NCBI GenBank assembly: GCA_023423535.1
Contig: JAFAFL010000021.1
Span: 7,011 to 71,010, forward strand
Origin: Pseudomonadota bacterium
GTDB taxonomy: Bacteria; Myxococcota; Myxococcia; Myxococcales; Myxococcaceae
Direction: 5' to 3'
DNA: 64,000 nt
Under the pieces are notes generated by a model. It worked only from the letters and a program-made list of their open reading frames with translations, did no database searches and was not told the DNA's origin. A program made the translations under genes and the position numbers. This document shows positions 21,158 through 30,268 of this stretch, piece after piece (within the stretch, counting starts at the first letter, position 1; every line of letters begins with the position of its first letter).

Positions 21158-23092
21158 TCAGGGCAGCGCGGCCTCTTTTTCGATCAACGCGGTGAACGCG
21201 TCGAGCCCCATGAACTTGAGGTCCTCCCCACCATAACGCCGGGGAGCCACGCCGCCCTCCGCGACCTCCTTGTCGCCGACGACGAGCGTGAACGGGACCT
21301 TCTGCAGCTGGTGGTCGCGGATGCGCGCGTTCAGCGACATCCCGCGCTCGTCCACCTCCACCCGCAGGCCGCGTCCTCGCAGGTGCTCCGCCACCTTGTG
21401 CGCGTGCTCGAGGTGCCGGTCCGCCACCGTCACCAGCACCGCCTGCACGGGCGCCAGCCACGTGGGGAAGGCGCCCGCGAAGTGCTCGATGAGGATGGCG
21501 ATGAAGCGCTCGAACGAACCGAAGATCGCCCGGTGCAGCACGACCGGCCGGTGCTCGGTGTTGTCCTCGCCGATGTAGCCGAGCTCGAAGCGCTCCGGCG
21601 CCACGCGGTCCACCTGGATCGTCCCCAGCTGCCACTTGCGGCCGATGCTGTCGGACACGTCGAAGTCGAGCTTCGGGCCGTAGAAGGCGCCCTCTCCCGG
21701 CTTGAGCTCCCACGGCCTGCCCAGAGACTCCAGCGCGGCCTGAAGCGCGGCCTCGCTCTGATCCCACATCTCGTCGGACCCGAGCCGCTTTCCCTCCGGC
21801 GGGCGCGTCGAGAACTTGATCTCGTAGGTCAGCCCCACCGCGCTGTACACGCGGTCGAGCAGCGCCACGAAGCGGGTGACCTCGTCGGCGATCTGGTGCT
21901 CGGTGCAGTAGATGTGCGCGTCGTCCTGCGCGAACTGGCGCACGCGCGTGAGCCCGCCGAGCGAACCTGCGGCCTCGTTGCGGTGGAGCACGTCGTGCGT
22001 GGCCCAGCGGATGGGCAGGTCCCGGTACGAGCGCTTCTTGAACCCGTACATCAGGTGGTGCGACGGGCAGTTCATCGGCTTCAGCGAGTAGTCGTGCTCG
22101 CCGCTCTCCGAGTCCATCACCAGGAACATGTTCTCCCGGTACTTGCCCCAGTGCCCGCTCTTCTCCCAGAGGAGCTTGTTGTACATGAGCGGCGTCTTCA
22201 CCGCCTGGTAGCCGCCGTCCTTCGTGAGCCCGCGCATCCACGAGGAGAGCACCTGGTAGATGGTCTCGCCCTTCGGCAGCCAGAACGCGGCGCCCGGCGC
22301 GGAGGGGTGGAAGGTGAAGAGCTCGAGCTGCGTGCCGAGCTTGCGGTGGTCGCGCTTCTTCGCCTCTTCGATCCGGTTGAGGTACTCGGCCAGCGCCTTC
22401 TTGTCGAAGAACGCGGTGCCGTAGATCCGCTGCAACATCGCGTTCTTCGAGTCGCCCCGCCAGTAGGCGCCGGACGACGAGAGCAGCTTGATGATCCCGA
22501 CCTTGCCCGTCGAAGGACCGTGGGGCCCGAGGCAGAAGTCCACCCAGTCGCCGTGCTTGTAGAGCGTCAGCGTCTGCGCGCCCTTCGCGGCAATGTCCCG
22601 GACGATCTCCACCTTGTACTTCTCGCCGAGGCCCTCGAAGAGGCGGATGGCCTCGTCCATCGAGACCTCCTCGCGCACGAACGGGAGGTCCTTCGCGATC
22701 TCGCGGTTCGCCTCGGCCTCGATCTTCTCGAGGTCCTCCGGCGTGAACGGCGTGTCCTTTGCGAAGTCGTAATAGAAGCCGTCTTCAATCGACGGGCCGA
22801 TGGTCACCTGCGTGCCGGGGAAGAGCCGCTGCACCGCCGAGGCGACGATGTGCGCCGCGTCGTGCCGGATGACCTCCAGCGCTTCGGCGGAACGGGTGGT
22901 GAAGATCTCCAGCTTCGCGTCGCCGTCCAGCGGCCGCGAGAGGTCCGCCTCCTGGCCGTTCACGCGAGCGAACACCGCCGCCTTGGCGAGGCCGGGGCCG
23001 ATCTGCTCGCGCACGAAGTCCGCGATCTTCACGCCCTTCGGCGCCTGCTTCTGACTCCCGTCGGGGAGCGTCACCGTGATCTGATCTGCCAT
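21158..23092 (-). CDS. thrS: Threonine--tRNA ligase
   Basis: The 644-residue product charges tRNA-Thr and removes mischarged serine. It has the N-terminal TGS domain (residues 1-65), the editing domain with HDAAHIVASAVQ and later zinc-type HGDWVDFCLGPH, the class II core (motif 2 RVRQFAQDDAHIYC, motif 3 FGSFERFIAILIEHFAG) and the C-terminal anticodon-binding domain. The start ATG at 23092 (MADQITVTLPDG) is the family start; a GTG three codons upstream is possible. It heads the thrS-infC-rpmI-rplT-pheST-ihfA cluster, 65 bases downstream of the tRNA-Val gene. Confidence 0.97.
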   Translation of the reverse strand: MADQITVTLPDGSQKQAPKGVKIADFVREQIGPGLAKAAVFARVNGQEADLSRPLDGDAKLEIFTTRSAEALEVIRHDAAHIVASAVQRLFPGTQVTIGPSIEDGFYYDFAKDTPFTPEDLEKIEAEANREIAKDLPFVREEVSMDEAIRLFEGLGEKYKVEIVRDIAAKGAQTLTLYKHGDWVDFCLGPHGPSTGKVGIIKLLSSSGAYWRGDSKNAMLQRIYGTAFFDKKALAEYLNRIEEAKKRDHRKLGTQLELFTFHPSAPGAAFWLPKGETIYQVLSSWMRGLTKDGGYQAVKTPLMYNKLLWEKSGHWGKYRENMFLVMDSESGEHDYSLKPMNCPSHHLMYGFKKRSYRDLPIRWATHDVLHRNEAAGSLGGLTRVRQFAQDDAHIYCTEHQIADEVTRFVALLDRVYSAVGLTYEIKFSTRPPEGKRLGSDEMWDQSEAALQAALESLGRPWELKPGEGAFYGPKLDFDVSDSIGRKWQLGTIQVDRVAPERFELGYIGEDNTEHRPVVLHRAIFGSFERFIAILIEHFAGAFPTWLAPVQAVLVTVADRHLEHAHKVAEHLRGRGLRVEVDERGMSLNARIRDHQLQKVPFTLVVGDKEVAEGGVAPRRYGGEDLKFMGLDAFTALIEKEAALP

Positions 23093-23157
23093 GGTCGTCA
23101 CCCGGAAATAACAAAGGCGGCAGGGCCTTTCAGCCGTGCCGCCCTTCGAGACTTCGT

Positions 23158-23229
<72 letters not shown>

Positions 23230-23295
23230 GTCCCCGCTGCGAAAACTGCCGCCGCGAAAAGCGGTGCCGCAGATAGCAGCGCCCTCTTCAGCCTG

Positions 23296-23997
23296 TCAAG
23301 GAGAACGGCGAGCAACCCGCTTCGCTTCTTCGATCACGCGGTCGAACATCGCGTCGGTGAGCCGGCCGGTCTGCGTGTTCTGCTGGCTGACGTGGTAGCA
23401 GCCCAGCATCACCGGCGCGCCCTCCACCTGTGCCACCGCGCCGTGGCCGAAGGCGGGCAGCGGCCGCGGAAGCCCAAGGCCCCTCCGCGCGAAGTGGCCG
23501 AGCGTCGAAGTCCAGGCGTGCGCCCCCAACGCGACGATCACCTCCGGCTTCAAGAGCCGCAGCTCCCGGTCGAGGAACTCCGAGCAGTGCGCGAACTCCT
23601 CCTTCGTCGGCTTGTTGTCCGGCGGCACGCAGCGCACCGGCGCCACGATGTAGACGTCGAACAGGGTCAGCCCGTCGTCGCGGTGCGTGCTCGTGGGCTG
23701 GTTGCAGAGCCCGGCGCGGTAGAGCCCTTTGAAGAGGAAGTCGCCGCTGCGGTCGCCGGTGAAGAAGCGACCGGTGCGGTTGCCGCCGTGCGCGGCCGGG
23801 GCGAGCCCCACGAGCACGATGCGCGCCTTGCGATCACCGAAGCCCGGCAGCGGGCGGCCCCAATAGGTCTCGTCGCGGAAGGCGCGGCGCTTCTCGCGGG
23901 CCACGGTCTCGCGCCAGGCCACGAGCCTCGGGCAGCGGCGGCAGTCCACGATCTGCGCGTGCAGCGCGGCGAAGCTGTCTCTGGCGGGGCGGGCCAT
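23296..23997 (-). CDS. Uracil-DNA glycosylase, family 5 type (UdgB), 4Fe-4S
   Basis: The 233-residue enzyme starts base-excision repair by removing uracil (and, in this family, some other deaminated bases) from DNA. Cys19 and Cys22 in DCRRC plus two further cysteines in CVPP...FAHC (about residues 123 and 138) are placed to bind a 4Fe-4S cluster. The motif GLAPAAHGGNRTGRFFTGD, without the catalytic Asp/Glu of families 1 and 4, is typical of family 5. The ATG at 23997 (MARPARDSFAAL) was chosen; the upstream frame extension is Arg-rich and reaches into the divergent region with the KaiC-like gene. Confidence 0.87.
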   Translation of the reverse strand: MARPARDSFAALHAQIVDCRRCPRLVAWRETVAREKRRAFRDETYWGRPLPGFGDRKARIVLVGLAPAAHGGNRTGRFFTGDRSGDFLFKGLYRAGLCNQPTSTHRDDGLTLFDVYIVAPVRCVPPDNKPTKEEFAHCSEFLDRELRLLKPEVIVALGAHAWTSTLGHFARRGLGLPRPLPAFGHGAVAQVEGAPVMLGCYHVSQQNTQTGRLTDAMFDRVIEEAKRVARRSP

Positions 23998-24127
23998 GCG
24001 CGTTCGCCGTCTTATTCCAACCCGGCGCGGAAGGACCAAAACCGGACGGTAGGCGTGGGTGCTCGTCTGGATCAGTTGTCCGGTCCCTGCCAAGACGCCG
24101 GGTCATACACACCTTCGCACGATTCAC

Positions 24128-25609
24128 ATGACCACGGACCTCGCGGCCACTGGAATCCCCGGACTCGACGACATCCTCCGCGGCGGACTGCCGCGCCGGC
24201 GCATCTATCTCCTGCAGGGCTCGCCGGGCACCGGCAAGACCACGCTCGGGCTGCAGTTTCTCCTCGAGGGGAAGCGGCGGGGCGAGACCGGCTTGTACGT
24301 CACCCTGTCGGAGACCGAGGAGGAGCTCCACGCGGTCGCCCGCTCGCACGGCTGGGACCTCTCCGGGATCGGGGTGCACCCGCTCTCCTCGCTGGAGGAG
24401 ATGCTCGACGCACAGGCGCAGAACACCCTCTTCCATCCGGCGGAGGTGGAGCTGAACGAGACGACCTCGCGGGTGCTCGAGCTGGTGGACCGGGAGCGGC
24501 CGCAGCGCATCGTGTTCGACTCGCTCTCCGAGCTGCGGCTGCTCGCCGGGGATTCGCTGCGCTACCGCCGGCAGATCCTCTCGCTGAAGCAGTACTTCGC
24601 CGGACGGCAGAGCACCGTGCTCTTCCTCGACGACGGGACCGCGGCCGAGAGCGACCTGCAGCTGCACAGCCTCTCGCACGGCGTGGTCCTGCTGCACTCC
24701 GGCTCACCGGACTACGGCGCGGTCCGCCGGCGGCTGGAGATCACCAAGCTGCGCGGGGTCCCCTTCCGCACCGGCCGGCACGACTACACGATCGAGAAGG
24801 GCGGCCTGCAGGTCTTCCCGCGGCTGGTGGCGGCGGAGCACCACCTCGACTTCGTCGAGGAGACGCTCTCGTGCGGCGTGCCGGACCTGGACGCGCTGCT
24901 CGGCGGCGGGCTCGCGCGAGGGACGAGCACGCTGCTGCTCGGACCTGCGGGGACCGGAAAGTCGAGCCTCGTGGCGCAGTTCGCCCACGCCTCGACCACC
25001 CGGGGCGAGAAGGTGGCGATCTTTGCCTTCGACGAGAATGTGGGGACGCTCTTCGCGCGCGCCCGCGGGCTGGGGATCCCGCTCGAGGAGGCGGCGGAGG
25101 CGGGCCGGCTCGCCGTGCACCAGGTGGATCCGGCGGAGCTGTCGCCGGGAGAGCTCGCCCACCGGGTCCGCGAAGCGGTGGAGCGGGACGGCGTGCGCAT
25201 CATCGCGATCGACAGCGTCAACGGCTACCTGATGTCGATGCCGGACGAGCAGAACCTCGTCATCCACCTGCACGAGCTGTTGAGCTACCTCGCGCAAAGA
25301 GGGGTCACCACGCTGATGGTGGTAGCGCAGCACGGACTGCTGGGGACGATGGCGGCGCCGGTGGACGTGACGTACCTTTCGGACACGGTCATGCTGCTGC
25401 GGTTCTTCGAGGCGGAGGGCCGCGTGCGCAAGGCGATCAGCGTTCTGAAGAAGCGTATCGGCTCGCACGAGGACACCATCCGCGAGCTGCAGGTGGGCGG
25501 CGGCGGCGTGCGCGTGGGCGCTCCCCTGTCCGAGTTCCGCGGCGTGCTGAGCGGAACGCCGGCCTTCTCCGGGCGGACGAGCGCGCTCCTGGACGATCCT
25601 TCGCGATGA
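24128..25609 (+). CDS. KaiC-like RecA-fold ATPase with two KaiC domains
   Basis: The 493-residue product has two tandem KaiC domains. Domain one (residues 1-245) begins ATGIPGLDDILRGGLPRRR with Walker A GSPGTGKTT, the catalytic acidic pair in TLSETEEEL and a Walker-B-like RIVFDSLSEL. Domain two (about 250-490) begins GVPDLDALLGGGLARGTS with Walker A GPAGTGKSS, FAFDENVGTL and RIIAIDSVNGYL. There is no KaiA or KaiB gene nearby, so this is not a cyanobacterial clock; such proteins occur widely next to histidine kinases. The ATG at 24128 gives the family N-terminus. The next gene, a histidine kinase, overlaps it by four bases (ATGA), so the two are likely a functional pair. Confidence 0.9.
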   Translation: MTTDLAATGIPGLDDILRGGLPRRRIYLLQGSPGTGKTTLGLQFLLEGKRRGETGLYVTLSETEEELHAVARSHGWDLSGIGVHPLSSLEEMLDAQAQNTLFHPAEVELNETTSRVLELVDRERPQRIVFDSLSELRLLAGDSLRYRRQILSLKQYFAGRQSTVLFLDDGTAAESDLQLHSLSHGVVLLHSGSPDYGAVRRRLEITKLRGVPFRTGRHDYTIEKGGLQVFPRLVAAEHHLDFVEETLSCGVPDLDALLGGGLARGTSTLLLGPAGTGKSSLVAQFAHASTTRGEKVAIFAFDENVGTLFARARGLGIPLEEAAEAGRLAVHQVDPAELSPGELAHRVREAVERDGVRIIAIDSVNGYLMSMPDEQNLVIHLHELLSYLAQRGVTTLMVVAQHGLLGTMAAPVDVTYLSDTVMLLRFFEAEGRVRKAISVLKKRIGSHEDTIRELQVGGGGVRVGAPLSEFRGVLSGTPAFSGRTSALLDDPSR

Positions 25610-26790
25610 GCCGGAACGCGGCGGAGGACAAGGGTCAGCGGATCGTCATCCTCGCGCCCACGGGGCGTGACGGTGCCCTGGCCACGGCCGCCCTCCACCG
25701 CGCGGGCTTCAGCGCAGATGCCTATGAAGGCGTGAACGACACCTGCGCCGCGGTCGAAGAGGGAGCGGGTGCGCTGCTCGTCGCCGAGGAGGCGCTGACC
25801 GGTCCGTTCGTCTCCTGTCTCGCGGGGATCCTCAGGGCGCAGCCGGCGTGGTCGGACCTGCCCATCCTCGTGCTGTCGGCGGCGGGCGCGACCGGCGTGG
25901 GCGCGGCGCGGATGGAGCAGCTGCTCGACGTGCTGGGAAACGTGACCGTGATCGAACGGCCGGTGCGCGTCGCCAACCTCGTCACCGCGGTGAGGGCGGC
26001 GCTCCGGGCGCGCAACCGCCAGTACGCCGCGCGCGGGCTGCTGGAGACGCTGGGACGGAAGGAAGAGGAGACGCGCGAGCGCGCGGACTTCGAACAGCAG
26101 CTCATCGGCATCGTCAGCCACGACCTGCGCAACCCGCTCACCGCGATCAAGCTCGGCGTGTCGGCGCTGCTGCGCAGCCCCTCCCTCGGCGATCGGGAGA
26201 CGCGCGGCCTCTTGAGGGTCCAGGAGTCCGCCGAACGCGCGACGCGCATGGTGAAGGACCTGCTCGACTTCACCCAGGCACGGCTGGGCGGCGGCATCCG
26301 GCTCGAGCGACGCCAGGCGGACCTGCATGCGGTCACCCGCGCGGTGGTGGACGAGGTGGAGGCGAGCCACCCGGGACGGCACATCCTCCTGCGGCAGGAG
26401 GGCGACGCCCGCGGGGTGTGGGATCCGGACCGGCTCGCGCAGGTGGTACAGAACCTCGTCACCAACGCGGTGAAGTACAGCCCGCCCGAGTCCGCGGTGC
26501 GCGTGCTGACCGGTACCGACGGCGACTGGGCGGAGCTCACGGTGGAGAACGAGGGCGAGCCCATCCCCGCCGAACGCCTGCCGGAGATCTTCAGGCCCAT
26601 GACCCGCGCCACCTCAGAGATCGACCGGGCGGGGCGAAGCGTGGGGCTCGGGCTCTACATCGTGCGGCACATCGTGGACGCGCACGGCGGCAACGTGCTC
26701 GTGCGGTCGAACGAGGAGGGCACCGTGTTCCTCGTGCAGCTCCCCCGCTCCGCGGGCGCCACCTCTTCGGCCGCGGCCTCCGCGGGCTGA
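25606..26790 (+). CDS. Sensor histidine kinase with receiver-like N-terminal domain
   Basis: The 394-residue product has an N-terminal domain (residues 5-125) with receiver-like strands and helices (IVILAPTGRDGALATAALHR, LPILVLSAA) but VAEEAL where the phosphoryl-accepting Asp is expected, so it is probably a pseudo-receiver. A short coiled coil follows, then HisKA with the phospho-accepting His in IVSHDLRNPLTAIKLG, and HATPase_c with the N box QNLVTNAVKYSPP and G box SVGLGLYIVRHIVDAHGG. There is no membrane segment, so it is cytoplasmic. It overlaps the KaiC-like gene by four bases. Its response regulator is not in the window. It ends three bases before the convergent gene at 26794. Confidence 0.9.
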   Translation: MSRNAAEDKGQRIVILAPTGRDGALATAALHRAGFSADAYEGVNDTCAAVEEGAGALLVAEEALTGPFVSCLAGILRAQPAWSDLPILVLSAAGATGVGAARMEQLLDVLGNVTVIERPVRVANLVTAVRAALRARNRQYAARGLLETLGRKEEETRERADFEQQLIGIVSHDLRNPLTAIKLGVSALLRSPSLGDRETRGLLRVQESAERATRMVKDLLDFTQARLGGGIRLERRQADLHAVTRAVVDEVEASHPGRHILLRQEGDARGVWDPDRLAQVVQNLVTNAVKYSPPESAVRVLTGTDGDWAELTVENEGEPIPAERLPEIFRPMTRATSEIDRAGRSVGLGLYIVRHIVDAHGGNVLVRSNEEGTVFLVQLPRSAGATSSAAASAG

Positions 26791-26793
26791 GAC

Positions 26794-27579
26794 TTACGGC
26801 GCAAGTCGCTCCAGCAGCCGGCGCGCCGCCAGCGCCCGTCGCTCGTCTCCGCCGACCTCCACCTCCAGCTCCAGCCGTGTCGCGCTGCGGAGCACCGGCG
26901 CCAACGCCTCTTCGCTGATGCCCGGCGGCACCGGCACCCGGACCCTTGCGCCGCACCGGGACCAGGCCGCGGCATCCGCGAGCCGCACCGTCCGCACGGT
27001 GAGGAACGCGAGCGCGGGTACCTCCACGTCGCACTCGGGGGGCGCCGTCCCCTCCGGGAGGACGAGCAGCACCGGCCTTCGCGCGGCGGCGATGAGGGAG
27101 AGCGCGCCCACCGTCAGCGCCTCGTCCGAGCGAGGAGACCAGCCCAGGCGGGAGGGAGTCCGCGCCGCCGCGGGTCCCGCCGACTCCGGCAGCTCCGGCC
27201 AGGGACCTGCGTGATCCTGCGCGAACGGGCGGGCGCCGAAGCGCGTGAGCCAGGCGGCGGCGATCGTCCCTTCGCGAAGCCAGAGCCCGGCCGCGGGGGC
27301 GGCGCCAAAGGAGTCGGCCTGCACCGCGTTCACCGGTGGCCGCACCTCGACCCACGCGGACTCGAAGCGGGAGAGGGCCTTCGCGGTGGCGGGCCGCAGC
27401 GTGTTGCCACCGGTGCGCAGCCAGAGCACCGCGCGCGGACGGGCCAGCGAGGCGAGCGCGTCCGCCGGGAGCGCCTCGTCGGCGAGGAGGTGCACCCGGA
27501 GGTCGGGCGAGACCGCGGCCTCGGGCACGTGGGTCCCCGCGCCCAGCACCAGCAGCGAGGCGAGCGCGGAGGCGATCAC
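26794..27579 (-). CDS. Exported protein of unknown function
   Basis: The 261-residue product begins at a GTG (27579) that overlaps the stop of the permease gene (GTGA) and has a signal-like N-terminus (ASALASLLVLGAGTHVPEAA). I recognise no domain. The body has repeated strand-helix units ending in conserved-looking Arg/Leu segments such as RPVLLVLPEGTAPPE and VPALAFLTVRTVRLADAA, with two cysteines. DUF3142 of bacterial secreted proteins, which has a similar pattern, is one possibility but I cannot confirm it. It is the last gene of the seven-gene operon starting at 32647. Confidence 0.7.
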   Translation of the reverse strand: MIASALASLLVLGAGTHVPEAAVSPDLRVHLLADEALPADALASLARPRAVLWLRTGGNTLRPATAKALSRFESAWVEVRPPVNAVQADSFGAAPAAGLWLREGTIAAAWLTRFGARPFAQDHAGPWPELPESAGPAAARTPSRLGWSPRSDEALTVGALSLIAAARRPVLLVLPEGTAPPECDVEVPALAFLTVRTVRLADAAAWSRCGARVRVPVPPGISEEALAPVLRSATRLELEVEVGGDERRALAARRLLERLAP

Positions 27580-28778
27580 GGCTCGGGCTGTGCGGCCGTG
27601 GCTCCGTCGTAGAGGCGCGACTTGCGGTAGCGCTCGATGACCACGTTGACCACGACCCGCAGGATGGCGGCGACCGGCACCGCGAGGAGGATCCCCACGA
27701 AGCCGAAGAGCTCGCCGAACGCGAGCACCGCGAGGATGACCGCCACCGACGAGAGCCCGACCTTCTCGCCCACGATGCGCGGGGTGATGACGAAGCCTTC
27801 GAGCAGCTGCCCGACCACGAAGGTCGCGACGACCACGCCGAGCTGCCACATGCCCTGCCAGCTGAGGAGCATGCCCACCGCCGCCAGCACCACGCCGAGC
27901 GCCGTGCCGAGGTACGGCACCATGTTCCCGAAGCCCGCGACGAGGCCGATGACGATCGCCAGCTCCACGCGCGCGAAGGAGAGCCCGGTGGCGTAGATGA
28001 CCGAGAGCACCGCGCCCACGGTGATCTGGCCCTGCACGAAGGCGGAGAGCACGCCGTCCACCTGCGCGAAGCGGCGAGAGACGAGCGGCACCGCCCTGCG
28101 CGGAAGCAGGCCACGCGCGGTGGAGATGAGCAGCGGGTAGTCGCGCAGGAAGAAGAAGCCCACCACCGGCACGATGAGCAGGCCGAGGATGATCACCACG
28201 AAGCGCGCGGTGTTCTGCGCAAACGAGGCGAGCACGCGGGCGATGACCGGACCTGCGCTGGTCAGCAGATCCGTGGCCTCGCCGCCGATCTCCTGGGCGC
28301 GCGTCCGCCACAGCTGCGGCAGCGAGATGTCGAACGTCGCCTCCACGCGCGGGATGAACTCGGTGGCGGCGCGCTTCACGAAGACCGGCAGCCGCTGCAC
28401 CTCGTCGCGGAAGACGGGGATGAGGTAGAGGATGAAGCCCGCGAGCACGAGGCCCAGCAGGCCCATCACCGCGGTGGCGCCCCAGGTGCGATCGAGCCCG
28501 CGGCGCTCGAGGAACGAGACCGCCGGGTTGAGGATGTAGGCCAGCGCCAGCGAGAGCAGCACCGGCACCGCCACCCCGGAGAAGATCGAGATGAGCAGGA
28601 AGACGAGGCCCATCGCCGCCGTCATCGCCGCCGCCCAGTAGAGGTCGATGCGGCGGGCCTCGCTCTCCGGCAGCGTGAGGTCAGGCTCCGGCGCGGGCTG
28701 GGGGCCGGGGTTCACGACCGCCAGCGCGGGCGCGGAGGGCCTCTCCAGCTCCGGCTCCGGCGAGCGCTCCTGCTTCAA
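27576..28778 (-). CDS. AI-2E family (PerM/TqsA-type) membrane permease
   Basis: The 400-residue product has a cytoplasmic N-terminal tail of about 65 residues rich in Pro and Glu, then seven to eight predicted membrane helices with a large loop between the third and fourth. The stretches AVPVLLSLALAYILNPAV, LIVPVVGFFFLRD and LLEGFVITPRIVGEKVGL are typical of the AI-2E transporter family, whose substrates are mostly unknown. The start is taken as a TTG at 28778 because it overlaps the upstream stop as TTGA and follows GGAGGAG, although the spacing of 13 bases is long. A second paralogue lies at 48386. Confidence 0.88.
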   Translation of the reverse strand: MKQERSPEPELERPSAPALAVVNPGPQPAPEPDLTLPESEARRIDLYWAAAMTAAMGLVFLLISIFSGVAVPVLLSLALAYILNPAVSFLERRGLDRTWGATAVMGLLGLVLAGFILYLIPVFRDEVQRLPVFVKRAATEFIPRVEATFDISLPQLWRTRAQEIGGEATDLLTSAGPVIARVLASFAQNTARFVVIILGLLIVPVVGFFFLRDYPLLISTARGLLPRRAVPLVSRRFAQVDGVLSAFVQGQITVGAVLSVIYATGLSFARVELAIVIGLVAGFGNMVPYLGTALGVVLAAVGMLLSWQGMWQLGVVVATFVVGQLLEGFVITPRIVGEKVGLSSVAVILAVLAFGELFGFVGILLAVPVAAILRVVVNVVIERYRKSRLYDGATAAQPEP

Positions 28779-29410
28779 CCGCGCGTCTTTTCTCCTCCGG
28801 CCGATGACTGCCTCCGTGACTTCTCTGCGTGCGCTGAACCGGGCCCCGCCGGGAGCGCCGGCATGAAGAACAGGTACCCGAACCGCGACCAGTATTGCAG
28901 CGTGCTGACGACGACGCACAGCCCGGCCACGAACCCCACCGCCCAGACCCAGCCCGTGAGTGCCTGGGGAGCACGCGGGCTGGCGCTCGCCAACGCGAGC
29001 ACCACGGTCAGTACGAGCGCGAAGGTGGAGTATTTCCCGATGCGTGTGGGCTCGGCAGGGATCTCCAGGCGCTTGTGCTTCACCCACAGCGCGCCCACCG
29101 CCATCGGCCCGTCGCGCAGGAGGATCACGCCCAGCAGCCAGACGGGCAGCACGCCGTCCACCACCAGCGTCACCAGCGCGGTGAAGATGAGGAGCTTGTC
29201 CGCCAGCGGATCGATGATCCCGCCCAGCTTGCTGCGCTGGTTCAAAAGCCTCGCCGCCAGCCCGTCGATGACGTCGGAGACCGCGGCGGTGATGAAGACC
29301 GCCAGCGCCCACTCCGGCTCGCCGGTGAGCCGCAGCCAGAGGAACACCGGCACCAGCCCCAACCGGATGAAGGAGATGACGTTGGGGACGTTGAACGCGT
29401 CACTCGCCAA
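28775..29410 (-). CDS. CDP-alcohol phosphatidyltransferase family membrane enzyme
   Basis: The 211-residue product carries the complete CDP-alcohol phosphotransferase signature: SDVIDGLAAR followed eight residues later by GGIIDPLADK, which supplies the metal-binding aspartates. About five to six membrane helices are predicted. The family includes PgsA (phosphatidylglycerophosphate synthase), cardiolipin synthase and related enzymes; the N-terminus NVPNVISFIRLGLVPVFLWL is PgsA-like, but the C-terminal tail (AHAEKSRRQSSAGGEKTRG) is extra. The start is a TTG at 29410 preceded by GGAG nine bases upstream; no ATG is available in frame at a suitable position. It is embedded in the envelope operon. 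Confidence 0.87.
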   Translation of the reverse strand: MASDAFNVPNVISFIRLGLVPVFLWLRLTGEPEWALAVFITAAVSDVIDGLAARLLNQRSKLGGIIDPLADKLLIFTALVTLVVDGVLPVWLLGVILLRDGPMAVGALWVKHKRLEIPAEPTRIGKYSTFALVLTVVLALASASPRAPQALTGWVWAVGFVAGLCVVVSTLQYWSRFGYLFFMPALPAGPGSAHAEKSRRQSSAGGEKTRG

Positions 29411-29425
29411 GCGCGCGGCTCCGGG

Positions 29426-30268
29426 TCACGGCGTGGTGCCGTTCTGGTCGTTCTGGTCGTTCTTTGCGTTCCCGGCGTTCTTGCGGACGAAGCGCGCGAA
29501 GGCGTGATCCGGATCCGGCGCGTCGGATTGCTCGGACCACAGCTCCTCGTCCACGGTGACGACCATCCCCCGCTGCAGCTCGAGGAACCGCTTCTCCCAC
29601 TGGTCCTTCGAGATCTCCTGCGGCCCGGCGACCTGCACGCGCGGCTTTCCGCCCGGCGGCACGCGCGCGTTCGGACCTGCCGGCGCCCCGTTCTCCGGCG
29701 CGAGCTTCTTCACCGCGGCGGTGGAGGCCACCGCGACCACGCCCTCGCTGACCTGCACCCGGGTGCGCTGCGACGGCTTGCCGCCCTTCACGGTGGGGAT
29801 CGCGTCCACCCAGAACTCGGTGCCGCGCACGCCGGCGACCGCGCGCTCGGTGCGGACCTCGAACTTCGCGTCGCTGCCCGCGACCGCCTTCGCGACCTTC
29901 GACCACATCTTTCCCACCCCGAGCGTGGTGAAGAAGCCCTCGCGCTCTCCGGTCTGCGCCGCGAAGTCCGCCGCGTCGAGCTGCAGACGCGACTTCTCGT
30001 CGAGCATCAACACGCTCTTGTCGTTGAGCGTGATCTTCAGCCGCACGCCCGCCGCGGTCTCGAGGTGATCGCCCACGTGGACAGTCGCGCCCGTCTTCAG
30101 CGGGACCGCGGCGCCCTTCCCCTCGTTCGGCTTGCGCACCGCCCGTCCCGAGCCTTCGATCACCGTGACCTGGCCCACCGCCTTCGGCTGCGCGTCCTGC
30201 GCCAGCGCCGCGGTTCCCCAAAGCAGTGTCAGCGCCACCCCGAACGCCATCGCACGCGCTGCCGTCAT
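29426..30268 (-). CDS. FecR-domain exported protein
   Basis: The 280-residue product has a cleavable signal peptide (AMAFGVALTLLWGTAALAQ). Residues about 30-175 form a FecR domain: an N-terminal segment GQVTVIEGSGRAVRKP, LKTGATVHVGDHLETA, LKITLNDKSVLMLDEKSRLQ and VRTERAVAGVRGTEFWVD. The second part is Pro/Gly-rich and ends in DQNDQNGTTP. FecR domains in periplasmic proteins without a partner sigma factor are thought to bind envelope ligands; there is no ECF sigma gene next door. The gene overlaps the PEGA gene upstream (ATGA) and ends 15 bases before the phosphatidyltransferase gene. Confidence 0.85.
   Translation of the reverse strand: MTAARAMAFGVALTLLWGTAALAQDAQPKAVGQVTVIEGSGRAVRKPNEGKGAAVPLKTGATVHVGDHLETAAGVRLKITLNDKSVLMLDEKSRLQLDAADFAAQTGEREGFFTTLGVGKMWSKVAKAVAGSDAKFEVRTERAVAGVRGTEFWVDAIPTVKGGKPSQRTRVQVSEGVVAVASTAAVKKLAPENGAPAGPNARVPPGGKPRVQVAGPQEISKDQWEKRFLELQRGMVVTVDEELWSEQSDAPDPDHAFARFVRKNAGNAKNDQNDQNGTTP

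Noticed and set aside
23092..23101. GTG start for thrS three codons upstream
   Set aside because: Possible but not needed; the ATG gives the usual family N-terminus.
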